In this document: in pieces, positions 31,832 through 44,616 of the stretch
Layout: each line of letters starts with the position of its first letter
Numbering within the stretch: position 1 is the first letter of the stretch
Source: Gnetum montanum
Taxonomy: Eukaryota; Streptophyta; Gnetopsida; Gnetales; Gnetaceae
Direction: 5' to 3'
Length of the DNA: 64,000 nt
Assembly: GCA_015680685.1 (NCBI GenBank)
Contig: MNCI01018931.1
Coordinates: forward strand, 50,971 to 114,970
Position numbers and translations under genes: made by a program
Notes under the pieces: model-generated
What the model saw: the letters and a program-made list of their open reading frames with translations, nothing else
Told to the model about the DNA's origin: nothing
Database searches by the model: none

Positions 31832-32815
31832 ATGATGAATGGTTTTGAAATGGGGGGCGCGGGAGTGGGAGCGGGAGCAGGAGCAAGTGAGGGAGCCAGA
31901 GCGGGCATAGGCGAGGGCACAAGTGCAGGCGTGGGAGTGGGGGCTGGGACCAAGGTCACGGGCAGCAGGAAAGTAGGCAATGGGGTGGTCACAAGCACGG
32001 AAGGGCAAAGGAGGTCTAGCGGCAATGACGGCTTGATCTAGAGTGTGGAGGGTGGCTTAGGGACGGGAGCATCTAGCGGAGTGGGTTGGCGTCCGAGTAT
32101 AGGAGGCATTGAGGCATGCTCCCAAAAGGAGGGTAGTATGAGGCTCCAAGTGCACGGGCACCCTAAAGAGGGGGTGAAAACGATGGAATGGAACCTTATT
32201 GGGAAATTTATTTCTAGTGGGGTAAGGCCCAGACTAGATTTGGTGGTGAAGCGAGCATACACCACATGGAACATAACTAATGTTGGGGTCCACTATCTAA
32301 CAAGGGACCTCTTGCTTTTTATTTTTCGGTCTATTGAGGAACAAGATCAAATTCTGGTTGAGGAACCTTGGTTTTATGGGGCACGTGGGCTTGCTCTAAT
32401 GTTGTGGAGGCTAAGAGCACACAAAGACAAAGATCTCTTTGCCAAGGCACCGGTGTGGATTAGAGCATCACGTATCCCCTAGGAGATGTAGATGTAGGAT
32501 TTCCTGGAAACATTGGTAGGTTTCCTTGGCAACTTCATTACTCTTGACTGTTTTACCAATTCTATGACGAGGATGGGCTTCGTGTGTTTCTATGTCTAGA
32601 GGCCACTCTTGTCTAAAGACTTGGTGAATGAAGTGATTCTGGATCTTCTGAATGGTGAGGAAAAGATCTGCATAGAATATGAGAACATCAGGGAACCTAC
32701 GCCTGAGTTGAAAGCATGGAAGGGTTGTTCTAATTGTGGAAAGTTGGGCCATCTGGCTGCCGACTGCAAAGTTAGGCGAAAGGCCACAATGCCAACAAAA
32801 ACTAAAGAAAAATAG
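31832..32815 (+). pseudogene. LINE ORF1 (DUF4283 plus zinc knuckle)
   Basis: One frame of 328 codons from ATG 31832 to TAG 32813, broken by five in-frame stops, all TAG (32039, 32480, 32489, 32495, 32597), with no frameshift. It starts with a Gly/Ala-rich low-complexity region. The DUF4283 region follows (WNLIGKFISSGVRP, NVGVHYLTRDLLLFIFRSIEEQDQ, EEPWFYGARGLALMLWRL). It ends with a CCHC knuckle, CSNCGKLGHLAADC. In plant L1 elements this protein binds the element RNA. The even spacing of TAG and lack of indels suggest decay by C-to-T change at CAG codons. Confidence 0.8.
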
Positions 32816-33231
32816 ACAAACAGGCAAGATGGTTTCAAATTCAAAATGGGCATCCTGTACTGGAGCCCACGAAGCCAAAGTCTACAGTGGTACAAGCCCA
32901 AGGGACAGTGGGTGGACCTTCACCCACACAAACCCCTTGTATGTCACTAAATGGTACTAAACAGTCGAGTTTACTAGACCAAGAGCTTCCACCTTTGGGG
33001 AGCTGGGTTTCGATTGCCAAGGGGTCTTCCAAGCCTCCAATGTCCAACATTGTTGCACCCCATTACAGCTCTATCGATGTTGTGGGGGAGGTTGTCCCAA
33101 TGTCACTAAGGTGGACAGGTTGGACGTCCTAGTACGCTTGTTGTGAGAGGCAAACAGACACAAGTGGAAATATATTTGGGGCTTCAGAAGACCTTAAAGG
33201 AGGTCTACGACAAACAATCATTGGGCCATCC

Positions 33232-36200
33232 ATGACGATACTGTCTTGGAACTGCAAGGGCCAAGGTACACCCTATAAAAAATACCCTAAAGGAGATTGT
33301 TGGACATGAAGGTTGTGATGTAGTATGTTTGCAAGAAACAAAGCTGCAATAGTCAAAATTTGGATTGTTGTAGTGGAATGGTTGGCTGTCACAGGTGGTC
33401 CTGTGTAGAGGCAGGGCTAGTGGGCTTGCCATTCTTTCTCAATTTCAACAGACGCCAATGGATGAATCCTGCTAGAGTCAGCCGGTCCATGTGGTCCAAG
33501 AGAACCTCTAGTTAACAAATGTGTACAATGCCCAAAACTAGGAGGTTCGATTATAGGAATTACAGCAGGTTGTGTTGTTGTCCCAAATTGGGAAAGATGG
33601 GAGAAGAATGGAGGAGATGGTACTATTCCCTTGGGTAGCCAAGAATTGTTGGCGTTTCTAAGCAAACATAACCTAGTGGACCTGGACGTGGATGGATGCA
33701 AATATAAGTGGAGCAACATGAGGAGGGGTAAAGATCGGGTTCAATCACGAATTGATCATGTTTGGGTGAGTATGAGGTTGGTTCTTAATCTTGATGTGCA
33801 AGTGATAAGAAAAGAGTGACAGGCCTCAAACCACAAATCAATTATGTGCCACTTGCATGGTAACCAAGGCATGGTTACCAAGCCATTTCGATTTGAACAT
33901 ACATGGTTGTCTAAGCCATGGCTGAGATCGCTTGTGCAAGAACCCAGAGAATTCCTGAAGCAAGGGTTGCAGATGCTCAAGTAGAGGATTAAAGCCAGAG
34001 TTGTGGCAAATAAGTATGATTTTTGAAATTACCAAAGCCAATTGCTACGAAGGCTGGCAGAAGTTCAAACAAGGCAGAAAAATGGGAAGGATCTAGCTGC
34101 AAAGGAACAAATGCTATTGGAGGAATTGCAAGATCTAGCACTAGAAGAGGAGGCTTACTAGAGATAGTGGGCCATAATCACCTAGCTCAAGGAGGGGCAC
34201 AAAAACACATGGTTCTTTTTTGCGTTGGCCAGAAGGTGAAAAACAAAATTCAACTATTGCATGAAGGGGTTGTCATGGGAGATGGGAAAAAGATTACCGA
34301 GTTAGTGCAAAAGTACTGGGGGATATTTGGAGCAAAAAGGAGACTAGGCCAATCTCAGTACTAATTCAAAGGGCTATTGGTGACACTGAAAACCAAGCAT
34401 TAATTAGGCCTTTCACCAGGCAGGAGCTAGAGACAGCAATGGGAACAATGCGGGCTAACAAGGCACCAGGGCTTGATGGTTGGCCCATAGAATTCTTTAG
34501 GGAGTTCATGGATATTATCAATGGGAACCTTCGGGACACATTTAATTGTATGTTGTAGTGGCAAGAGGTTCGGTGGGAGCTTAATTATTCACAAATCGTG
34601 CTGATTCCTAAAATTCCGACACCGTCTTCACCAACACACTTTCGGCCAATCAGGGTATGTAATACCCTTCTCCAAGTCTTCAATAAGATGCTAGTGCAAT
34701 GCCTTGCCCCCTTAATGCCTCAACTAGTGAGGGAAAATTAGGTGGGGTTTGTGCACGGTTGTTACCTGCAAGATCAAATGATTTTATTGTAGGAAATTCT
34801 GCACCCGTTCCAAACTTCAGGTTTTCCTAGAATGTGTGTGAAATTAGATATCAAAAAGGCTTACAATACAATGACTTGGAAGGCACTACATGAAGTCATG
34901 TTGAGGAAAGGCTTTGCACCAAATTTTGTAAATCTTTGCCTTGAAATTCAAGCTTCGAAAAGGTACTTTTTTTATATTGAGGGATAGCTATGGGGTTTCG
35001 AGGCTCCTGCCAAGGGGCTGCGACATGGGGACTCACTTTCCCCATTGTTGTTCATCATGGTTATGGACACTCTGCAAGGGTACTGTGAGTTGGAGGGTAT
35101 TGGTGGTGTGATGGTGGCCAAGGTGCACTACCTTGCAGAGCACTACGTGGATGATACTATTTTGTTCTCACATGCGGTTGTTCCTCAAGCATTGATGCTT
35201 CAAAGAGCGCTAGCGAGGATGGAGAGGGAGCTTGGGTTGGAAATCAATAAAGAAAAGTCAGCACTTCATATGGTCAATATGGCGGTGCAGGTGAAGGGAC
35301 AAATTTCTCAAGTGTTGGGTATCATGTTGGGGACCCTATAGGATTCCTACTTAGGAATGCCAGTGTTTGAGTGGAACCGGCGCCCAATGTGGACTACTCT
35401 GGTACATTAGTTGCAAAGGAGGACTGAACACTGGACTAATCAATTTCTGTCCAAGAAAGGTAAGATTCTTTTAGCATCATTAGTCTTGATGACCATGGCA
35501 TGGTTTACGGCTTCCATGGTGCATCCTCCTACATGAGTGATTCAAAAAATTGACCAACTTCTCCAACATTTCATTTGGTTGGGGGAGTAAAGAAGGGGAC
35601 AAGATCCACCTCCTTTGTTGGGAAAAACAATGAAGCCAAAGACTATAGCTGGAATTGGGTTGGTGGCCTTCAATGACGAAATTATGATGGGGATGCAGAG
35701 ATTGGCGAGCCGGCTGATGGTGCAAGAGGAGGGACATGTGCAGTGGATCAGGATTGTACAGCAAAAGCATCAACTTTGGGAGGTTGGGCCAAGGGGATCA
35801 CAGTTTTGGGTGGTGCTTTGTAAACATGCGGTAGAGATGAGGGAGAGAGGCCTCTTGGGAAAGGCTCCCAAAGAACTCCTTCAAAACAAGTATCCACAAG
35901 TTGCAAGCTAGAAGGCCATATGGCATGGGAGATTAATAGAGAAGTTAAAGGTGTTTTCCTGGCTTATTGTGCACAAGGTGCTGCTAGTGAGGGGGTTCAT
36001 GACAAAGAGGGGGTTGAATATCGATCCCCACTACTGCTTGTGCACAGAGGAAGAAGAAACTATTAATCATTTCATTTACCGTTAAGCCTACATGAAGGAC
36101 AGTTGGCAGGCGGCTGGGCTGGTGTTGCCTATATGGCCAAACAATGATAAAAAGGAAACCACAATTTTATGGGTGGTCTAGAGATACCACAATAACTTGA

Positions 36201-36440
36201 CGTTTAGGGCACAGAGGCTTCCGCTACTGCCTATTGCTACTACTACCAGGCTAGGCCTTTGGGACGAATCAATGCATGGTATGGGGCAAAAGCACTATCA
36301 TGAGCTAGCAATGCAAGAATTCTAGGACAATGTTGAATTGTGGCCGCTGATCACCAGGATTGGTTGGGTTGCACTACTATGACGGATTGAAGGGGTGCCA
36401 AATTTAGCAAACATCTCCTTCTTCACAAACTAGGAGGGGG
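33232..36440 (+). pseudogene. LINE ORF2 (endonuclease, reverse transcriptase, zf-RVT)
   Basis: Starts MTILSWNCKGQG, the usual APE-type endonuclease start. The endonuclease end shows GCKYKWSNMRRGKDRVQSRIDHVW and SNHKSIM, where the catalytic SDH is changed to SNH. RT motifs: NKAPGLDGWPIEFF, VKLDIKKAYNTM, GDSLSPLLFIMVMDTL and EHYVDDTILFSHA. A zf-RVT-like segment (KVFSWLIVHKVLL, CLCTEEEETINHFIYR) lies at about 35945-36080. The protein nicks target DNA and copies the element RNA in place. Many stops and several frameshifts. The end at 36440 is approximate. Confidence 0.8.
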
Positions 36441-37679
36441 AGGGCACCACATTTTGAGGAAAGAGGATTTTGTCAATGATTGTGGAAATGTTGGGGGGTG
36501 CCAACAAAGGGAGAGGTCAAAACCCCCCGTGTTGCATAGTTACAGGTACATGAGAGAATTCTTTCGGGCCAGTGGGCATGTGCCCATATCAGCATTGCCA
36601 TTGGTCTCGCAACCCACAATAGTGCTAGTTGACAAGTTTCTAGTGCAATTTGGTAGCTCATCGAAGTTGATAGGGGTTCACTTTGCTTTTCTACACTACT
36701 TAAAGCATGGGGTGCAAGTCAATATGCCACGGTTCTTCTTGGGTTCTCTACGGCATAAAAGGTCAAGGAGACATTCAGGGCTCTGTGGCGATATGGCATG
36801 CTAGTGCTACCACTAGAGCCGAGATCGATGCCTTTGTTTGTATATACACAATAGTGTTCTCGAGAGATTAAGGGAGGAACCAATTCGGGCTTCTACCAGG
36901 TGAACCAGGGGCTAGGCAATGCAACTAGTTCCTCGAGCAAAGTGAAGGAGGGGCAGGTGATGGCATCAATGACACCGGTTGAGGTTGACACTCTTGTGCA
37001 AAGGGCCAAATAGTGATGTAGTTGTGCTAGTGCAGGAGGCAGAAAGGATGGTGTGGGAGGGACGGTGAGACGTGCCTGAGGTTGACCTATGGATGGTGAT
37101 GGATTTGGCAATGAGACAATGGGAAGAGTTGCAAGCTGAGGCTCCTAGAGCCCGACTGTGCAAGGAGGAAACGCAAACGAAAATTTTGTAAGATGAACTG
37201 CAAGTTCAAATCTGCACTGAACTAGAGTAAGAAGCAAGGCAGTGCACAAAAGAGGCATTGCAGGGCACAACAGAGGTCCAAGTACAAGAGGGGTCTTCAC
37301 GAGGGGATGGCTTGGGCATCTGTTGGGGGAAGTCAACAATTATTGGACAATTCACGATCTTAGGCTATGTTGTTGGGATGCTTGGTAGTCGTGGTATGTG
37401 TTATATTAGTTTGGGTATGTAAGGGTTCGGGTTTTGGGTTTCATGGCTAGGGTGACCGAGCTGTAGGGTTTTTGAGCATGTGCATGGTTGTGTTTGGACA
37501 GGTCTTGGGACATTGTTTTGAAGTGGGTGGGAGTCTCCAGCGGAGGTGGATGTTTTGGTCAATGGCACTTGTTGACCCTACTGGGTCTGTCAGGATGGTG
37601 CTTGTGACAACTAACTGACAAGTGTGCTGATCCAGTATGTACATATTTTAATTTTCTAATAAATCCTGAACTTTTCTCA
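36441..37679 (+). other. LINE 3' region
   Basis: About 1.2 kb between the recognisable ORF2 end and the A tail. It contains a 116-codon frame (36454-36804) with no domain I know. Unusually long for a plant L1 3' UTR, so it may hold a further decayed ORF2 extension. Confidence 0.45.
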
Positions 37680-37701
37680 AAAAAAAAAAAGTGTACGTTC
37701 C

Positions 37702-39578
37702 AAAACTATTTCAGAACTGATTTCACGTTCCATAACAACAATGACAGTGAAACTAATACACAAATGTAAAAACGTATAAAATGATTTTGAGTAATGAACA
37801 ACATTTTCCACCTCTAAGTATCTTTACAAACATTTTTGTGATACAAAAAATGATGATCACATTTGCATCATATTAGCCTTCATAACCAGATTACTATGTG
37901 ACTGGCAACGATACGCTGCCTACAACTGCCACCATCTGATACTTCAAGATCATTTCCTTCAGAACCTTCATTTTTTTATTGTAAATTTCTACTTTGTTAT
38001 TTACTTTAAGAATTAAATTCTATATGAGAGTTCCTTGCCTGACTGACAACAAAAAATGGTGCATGCTTCTTATACAGGAAATATTATAAAAAGGTTAACA
38101 AAAGCTACACCCTGACCCCTAATAAAGAATCCACCAATAAAAAACTATTATCAATAATTTCATAACTATTAAAAACTGTAATTTTCTGACAAATGGCAGG
38201 CATATGAAACCATACATGGAAGTAGAGCAATAACTTGAAATTTTCTTAATAAAAGTCTTGCATATACTTTTAGCATTTAGAAAACTATAAATACCATGAA
38301 CTTCCCATTCAGTGCGTGTGTGTAACAAGTCAGAGCATCGTCCTTAATACTCACTTGTGAATATATTTAACGACAAGTTATCATCTCTTTCAAAGCTTAT
38401 ACAAAGATATATCAGCTTGACTCTAGAAATATTTACAGACTTTAGTACCTTTATCAACGTATCCACAAGATTCTCCTTTCTAAATTTCATTGCTCAATTC
38501 TTTTTACATACTATGCTATGATAGTATGAAACCGCAAATTAATTGCTTTAGTTAAAGATGTAATCTAGACCTCATGCTAAGAATTGCATCATACCAACAT
38601 ATTAACATAGCAACTAATAAAGAATTTGAAATTAACAGTGTTGTAAGGTAAACTAAACTCTAAATGATTTATCACATCTTTAAGATCCAACTCAATTGAT
38701 CAATACACACACTAAAAACCTGCACCAATTGGTTATTTTCCTCTATCAATTCTGAACTAACAAAAATAATTTAATAATTTATGAAGATCCAAAAAGAAAA
38801 GTAGTATGGTACATGACATATATCAAACGAGCTTGAATATTGACATTGTAAATTCAGTGCAAAATTTTTTAACAAAAATACTTCTGTCAAACTTTGTAAA
38901 TTTTGTTATAGACATCTCAATGAGAGAAAAATAATTTTCTTACAAAGTTTTAGAACTTTGAAGATTATTTAAAGGAATGTTTGCAAAAGCTAATGGTTGA
39001 TACACATAATTATTATTTATCTAATGCAGATGAGTTCACTACTAATTTTATGCTATTTTAGGTGCATCTTTTCTCAGAATTATGTTTCAGGCGGTTATGA
39101 GATTCACTGTGATTCACAACCAGTGCCTAACTCACAACAGTTTATTTGTTGATTTCATGGGACAATTGGTTCCACTGCCCTAGAGGAGTGTCATTTTAAT
39201 TGTAAATGAACACGTGATCCATTATCCAATGCATGCATGAGTGGCTTAACAAGAAATGTCAATAATGTTGAAGAATATTGCAGGTGTAAAACATGGTTAT
39301 AAGATACTTCATCTTTAATTGCAAAATCATTTGTATTATAAAAAAATAGCCTATCAGCTTACCTTAACCATCAATCCATCATAAAGAGCATAAGGGCACC
39401 AAGATGATATGATTAGAAAAACGAGGAGAAAATATCAGATAATAAAATTCAACATGGGAATGTTATTCTAATACCACAATTTAATGGGCAATCGTTACAA
39501 ATTTTGTCAAATAATAATAGATAAGGAGACAATATAACTTTTTAATCAATAGCATAAAATTTTCAACTGCATGAAATT
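37702..39578. other. Downstream flank of host gene
   Basis: AT-rich. It should contain the 3' UTR and polyadenylation site of the minus-strand gene, or an intron if the donor at 39588 is used. I see no repeat family and no clear exon, although a good donor-like TTAAG|GTAAGC occurs on the minus strand near 39360. Confidence 0.4.
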
Positions 39579-42500
39579 TTATATTACCTCCAGTGAAGAA
39601 CTAATAGTCATGCTTTGCTGCATAAAGGAATCATTGTAGTTATTAGCTTTTGTATCTATCCTTCGGAGGTCCCTAAGATGCTGAACAATTTCCTGCAGTA
39701 GGTTCATTCCCCTTTCACCTTTTTTCAAAGATTTAATGCTGTGTTTTATAAATTCTCGGTCTGTCTCAAGAGCTTGTAACCTCTCATTGAGTTGCTGCAC
39801 TTCCTTTTCTACTGTTTGACGAGCATTGTCCCTACTTATCATTGATGGAGTACGCCAATCTGTAAATTGGTTTTCACGATATGATAGATTTATATTGGAT
39901 TCTTCACCAAAGTCTTTGTTCTCAAAAATTGGAACAAGCTTCTTAGATTGTGCAGGGGTAGCAGATATACCTGTTGGTGACTTATCTAGGGAATGAACAT
40001 TGTTTTGACCATCTCGATCCCACAGCATTTCTCCTACAATTTCAGGTCTTTTTGCAACTTCCGTGGATGAATTATCATTTTCTATATTTCTTTCTCCTCC
40101 ATTCAAGATCATTGGATATTTATATGAATCTCCATTGGCTTCTGAGTAAACCAGACTTGAGGTTAAGGTTTTATGAACTTCTTCACTAGGACAAGGCTCA
40201 TTATCTTCTGCTAAACTATGAAGCCTTTCCTCTAAAACTTTTAACTGCTCCAAAATGGACAGCCTTTCTTCTTCGAGATCTACCATTGATTCATCAAAGC
40301 TATCATCCATTCTCTGTTCTTCGTTGGCCACTCTTTCATCTGTGCCAAATCCCAGAGTGATGTCTTGATCCTTTTGTTGCAAATACAAATTGTCAAACGT
40401 TTCAGACATGCTTGATTCACTACCATCAGAATATGAATCAAATGATGAATTCTGAGATCCTTTTAGTTTTCTGTTCTGCACAGAAGATGTTGCTTGAGGA
40501 GTTCCAACCTCTTCATTTCCAACCTTCCGACTTTTATATTTATGTTTATTCGACTCTTTTAAGAACCGCTTCCTGTAAAGTTCAAGTTCTCTTTCTATAT
40601 CTTTCATCTCCAACTCTCGTTTAGCAAGCAATTCATTGACTAGGCGCAAAGCTTCCTGATCATACTCTGCTTGCTCCTCTACCATCCTTTGGTACTGCAA
40701 AGCCTCCATTTGCATTGCTGCTTTCTCCTCTTGCAAGCGTGTAATCATGGCCATTGCTTGGTTAGCAGCGTCAGAAGAAGCATTCCGCTCTGCTTCTAAT
40801 TCTGCATACAGATTAGCCGAATACTTTTGAGCATGCTGAAGGTGCCTTTTTAGACGCTCAACTTCAGTTTCACCTTCAATTTCACTTAACACACTTCCCT
40901 CTCGAGAATCAAAACCAGAATCATTCCTCTCAATTGAAAACTTCTTTTGTAGCCCACTTGAACCTTCAATAGATTTTGGCGTTTCAGGAGCCTTATGGTC
41001 TTCAGATGTACTTGGTCCACCAAGAAAACTCTGTCTACTGAAGAGTTCGTTATGGTGGACGTCTTTAATGGACATAGATCTGTTCAACAATGTCAGCCAA
41101 TTGTTCTCATCATTATGAAGTGTTTCCCTGGTAGAAAATGATCTTTTCAGTAAATTATCTGACCTTTGAGGCTTTACAGGTTCAACTTTGAAGCTAAAAA
41201 TATCCAAATTTTGTAAATTATATTGTTGATTTTGGATATTCTTATCTTCACTATTACCAGCATCTGTACAATAAAATGAAAATAAGGATATGCATCCATG
41301 CCTAAAAATGAATTAAGTCATTGCAAATATCTTGTAGCACTAACCTTTGCCTAAGTTTTTTAGCACAAATGTATCAGACATGTCTATCAGATCACCATCT
41401 GCAGGGCAAATAGAAAGCAAAAAAGCTAAGAAACAGTTCATAGTAGAAAACATATAGCTTCAAAAAATAACACAGAAATGACATTCAAAAGCAGAATAGA
41501 AAGTTACCTTTGGTTGAAACCAATTCAGCAATTGAATCCTTCACTTCAGCAGATATAATAGGATTCAAAACATCTGACACAAAATTATTATTCGCTGTTA
41601 CCTGGTTTTGAACAAAGGTAAAATCATTGTTCACTGCATTTGAGGAACACTGCTCTGGACATTCACTGTTTGGAATGACATTAGTCTGACTATATGCCTG
41701 AACTCCACCGCATTCAATGCCTTTAAAACCATGGCCATGGTTGGAATCGGTATCTAAAGAAGAAGTTTGTGGTGGCACCTGAGTTCCCAGTTCAGGCACT
41801 GTCATAAAAGCATCATGGGATGATTCAGGCATCTTAATTTGTCCATGCCTATCGTGCAAGTCCTTCTCGTTGGCCCAGTCCATCTGCTTCTCTACCTGCT
41901 TCTGCTCTGGTATGGATTTGTGTTCAATCCTATTAAAGATGGCTTCGAAAGTATCAACCTCATTTTCAGGTTTAAATACAGGAACTGAATTAAGGTTAGC
42001 AGCATCTGGATTAGAGGTCAAGTTAATTAAATCACCAGCAGATGATTTGGGATCCATTTCACCAACATGTAAGCCCTGCATATTATCTTCAACAAATGAG
42101 TTTGAATCTCGTGACACTGAATTCTCTAAATCATCTGACCCAGCCTCTGATGTTGCTTTGAGCTCTGTATATCCAACAGTATGTAAACTGTAAGTGCCCT
42201 CATTCCTGTCTTCCTTATCAAGCTCAAAACTTCTGTAATTAAACACGAATTCGCCAAACCCATGTGTTTCCTCGTTATCATACTGCAGTCCTCTGGCTTG
42301 GACTTCCACTTTTTCATATTTGACCTGCTCTTCTATGATTGAACTTGCCTTATCAACCCCTTTCACATACCCATGACCATTGATTAATTCAGCGCTCATC
42401 AATGGTCTCAGAAGAATCCTTCTCTTGAAGGGGATTCGGCAGCAAGAACACAGCTTCTTCTCATCGTCAGCATTATTAATGGTTCCAACCGACGAATTTT

Positions 42501-42990
42501 CATCTTGGCTTTGATTCATGTCAACAGTCGTTCTAAATCTTTGCCCAGTTGCGCTCCCACTACAAGGATTCTTATCATTCCCGGAACCCATGTGATTCTC
42601 AGAACCCAAATTATTACATGTACTCGAACCAGATCTGGAATCCTCCAATCCAACGGAAATTAAACAATCTTCACACATACCTTGAATATCCGCCAGATTC
42701 ATGTGGGAGTGGCAGTACCCAAGTGAGGAAATCTCCCGAGCATGCTGATCACATACTAACTTTCTATAAAATCCAGGATCTTCGCCCCCCAAAAGATGAT
42801 CCAGCCGACAGCACCAAACGCAGGGCGGATGAAGCCCAAAACACTCAGCAAATTTCCGAGTCAGATATGCCCATAACGCACCAATTAGTAGAAGCACAAT
42901 CAATATCCACTCTAGAACTGCATAAATGAGGACTGTGCCGATCCTCCCACACTTCTTCTGAATAACCAACATAATCTGCTTGGAAGCCAT
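39579..42990 (-). CDS. MYOB: GTD-binding (DUF593) myosin-binding protein
   Basis: Three exons on the minus strand: 42990-41508, 41398-41345 (54 bp, DGDLIDMSDTFVLKNLGK) and 41263-39579. The splice sites (AAAG|GTAACT, CTGCAG|AT, AAAG|GTTAGT, GTACAG|AT) are all in phase 1 and give 1073 residues. It starts MASKQIMLVI, then one membrane helix (about 18-44, LIYAVLEWILIVLLLIGALW) and the family Cys motif FGLHPPCVWCCRLDH with a later CEDC. A long acidic, disordered middle follows, then the GTD-binding coiled coil at about 642-742 (EVERLKRHLQHAQKYSANLY to ELELYRKRF) and a second coil near 980-1050. Arabidopsis MYOB1 has similar length and layout. Such proteins sit in vesicle membranes and hold the globular tail of myosin XI for actin-based movement. 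A donor-like CTGGAG|GTAATA at 39588, six codons... three codons before the stop, leaves an extra exon possible. Confidence 0.9.
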
Positions 42991-43260
42991 AAACAACGCA
43001 GTCAACCCACAACACCTATGCCTGATTCTGCAAACTTGATAAACTGGTAAAATTAATAGGTCCAAATCCAAATGCTTGAAAGAAAATCCAGTCGCCAATT
43101 CTGGTTTTTCAGCAAAATCAAGAGTAGGCAGCTTATCTCTGCGGAACACTCGAAGCCTTGAAACTATGTTCTTGACAAACAGACCGAAGGGAAATTCGAC
43201 GGGCATGGATTGATTTCTGCATTCAAAAAGCTGTGTCACCACCAATAACTTTCAAATACA
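42991..43260 (-). other. Open leader upstream of the MYOB start
   Basis: The frame stays open for 85 codons before the chosen ATG, with an in-frame ATG at 43206 that would add 72 residues (MPVEFPFGLFVKNIV...). I prefer 42990 because family members begin roughly 18 residues before the membrane helix, as here. TGAATGCAG at about 43225-43217 could be an acceptor of a 5' UTR intron. A TATA-like TTTATATAC (minus strand, about 43287-43279) lies about 70 bp above the upstream ATG. Confidence 0.45.
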
Positions 43261-44334
43261 ACCCACACCAGCTGAGTATATAAATTTTTAAGGGCAGGGT
43301 GGAATGGGAATATCAGTGATCCCAAAAAACACTAAAAGTGATGATGTGCTAACAAAAGAATAATGGAAGGCCGGTGGCATGGCATCACACTTTCTTAAGA
43401 TGGACGGTAAATTGTGACAAGTGATAAGAAAAGTCTATAAAAATAGAGAAATAATTGTGTCTAAAAGAGGAAAAAATTCATTGCTTGAGTGGCCCCACGC
43501 ACACAATTTGTATGGTACATACAACTTAGGCCTAGTGGCCAACCAAGGTTAGCCCTCCCAACCATTTATGTAGTATTCCATCTGACTCTTCGGACTTGTC
43601 GAACCTTGACTAGTCTACCTTGATCCGAGCTTGGTTTTGTTTGTTGTGGATATTATTTATTGGAAATCTGAACTGCCAGCTGCTTGCCAGAAAACGAATA
43701 GTTTTTTGCCATTTATATGAGTACCACAAATGTTTTGTTTCTTCTCAGGTGAAAGGTATCAAACCGCTGCCATTGTAATCGAGGGGATTGGTTCCTCAGC
43801 TTCGTATTGGCAATTTTATCACCTGCTATGCCATTGAAAAAAAATAAAACTTGAAATTTGCTAGCATTGTAATCTAAGTTTTCGGTTTTACAGCTTGGAA
43901 TGGGCACTTTTTCCATTTGTATGACATATAACTTGCAATTTAAGCGTAACTCAACTTTTTTTTGATAAGTTGTACCCAGCTTTAAACCCATATTATTGTA
44001 AGGTATCTTACTATTACTTCAAATATAATTTTTTTGGTTGAGAGGCCAACTACCAACCTCATCTTAGAGAGTCATCCTACGTCACCTTAAATGAATTTTA
44101 TCATCATAATGGTGAACTTTTTCATGAGAATTATCAATGAATAACTATACACTCCTTTTGGTTTTTAATATGAAAATCAATTCTCAATGAATTAATTTGA
44201 GATTTTATTAATTTGGAAAGTATAAAAGATTCTCTCTACCAAATAACATATATATATATATATCATAAATATATTGCTAAACTAGTGTATTCTCTAACAA
44301 TTCTTGTTAAGGTGGTTTCAACTAGTAAAAAGAG
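43261..44334. other. Upstream flank of host gene
   Basis: Presumed promoter side of the MYOB gene. AT-rich with a TA microsatellite at about 44248-44266. I cannot point to specific elements beyond the weak TATA-like site near 43283, and there is no other gene. Confidence 0.4.
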
Positions 44335-44600
44335 GGTTATTACTCAAAGTCTCAATGTTTATTCCACTTAGGTGGATCCTAGGAGGGATGAGAGAAATCC
44401 TAACCTCTCTAGGCATGTCTTGGAAGGGATGAACAAAAGCCTAACCTCTTTTTGAGAGGTTGCACCTAGGCTTGAACCTATGTCTTATAACTTAAGAAAC
44501 AAGCACCTTACCCTTAGTCCAAATGATGGTACTCAAACCCACATCTTACAAGTTGAGAAATAAACATTATACCATCATTCTAAATGATAGCATCAAAGGA
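44335..44600 (-). repeat. tRNA-derived SINE-like repeat, family T copy 2
   Basis: On the minus strand, CATTTGGACTAAGGGTAAGG (A-box-like) is followed by GACATAGGTTCAAGCCTAGG, whose GGTTCAAGCCT is a near-perfect Pol III B box. Just upstream (about 44590-44530) is a second, more diverged head (TGATGGTATAATG... GGGTTTGAGTACC), so the copy looks like a tandem or dimeric tRNA head. The body (AGGTTAGGCTTTTGTTCATCC) is shared with 25411-25640. Confidence 0.55.
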
Positions 44601-44616
44601 GGGTGGGGACCTTTGG

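Larger units (their letters stand above)
31823..37690 (+). mobile_element. Full-length L1-type LINE with target duplication
   Basis: 5.87 kb flanked by AGTGTACTTTCC (31811-31822) and AGTGTACGTTCC (37690-37701; one mismatch, sharing the last A of the tail), and ending in an A run at 37680-37690. ORF1 with DUF4283-like and zinc-knuckle parts and ORF2 with endonuclease, reverse transcriptase and a C-terminal zf-RVT-type region are all present in L1 order. Most early stops are TAG. The element inserted between the host gene and the AT-rich region, in the opposite orientation to the gene. It is GC-richer than its flanks and is no longer coding-competent. Confidence 0.85.

Noticed and set aside
31802-32025. 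Pro/Ala/Cys-rich minus-strand frames over the start of the LINE
   Set aside because: Shadows of the Gly-rich low-complexity start of LINE ORF1.
36454-36804. 116-codon frame in the LINE 3' region as a separate gene
   Set aside because: Inside the target-duplication-bounded LINE, no recognised domain, flanked by stops; described as LINE 3' region instead.
41870-42193. 107-codon plus-strand frame inside the MYOB gene
   Set aside because: Antisense shadow of the disordered middle of exon 1.
42549-42929. 126-codon plus-strand frame inside the MYOB gene
   Set aside because: Antisense shadow of exon 1; no domain and no independent signal.
43261-43290. TATA-like TTTATATAC as the certain MYOB core promoter
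   Set aside because: AT-rich context makes such matches common, and the start codon and 5' UTR are unresolved; kept only as a note.
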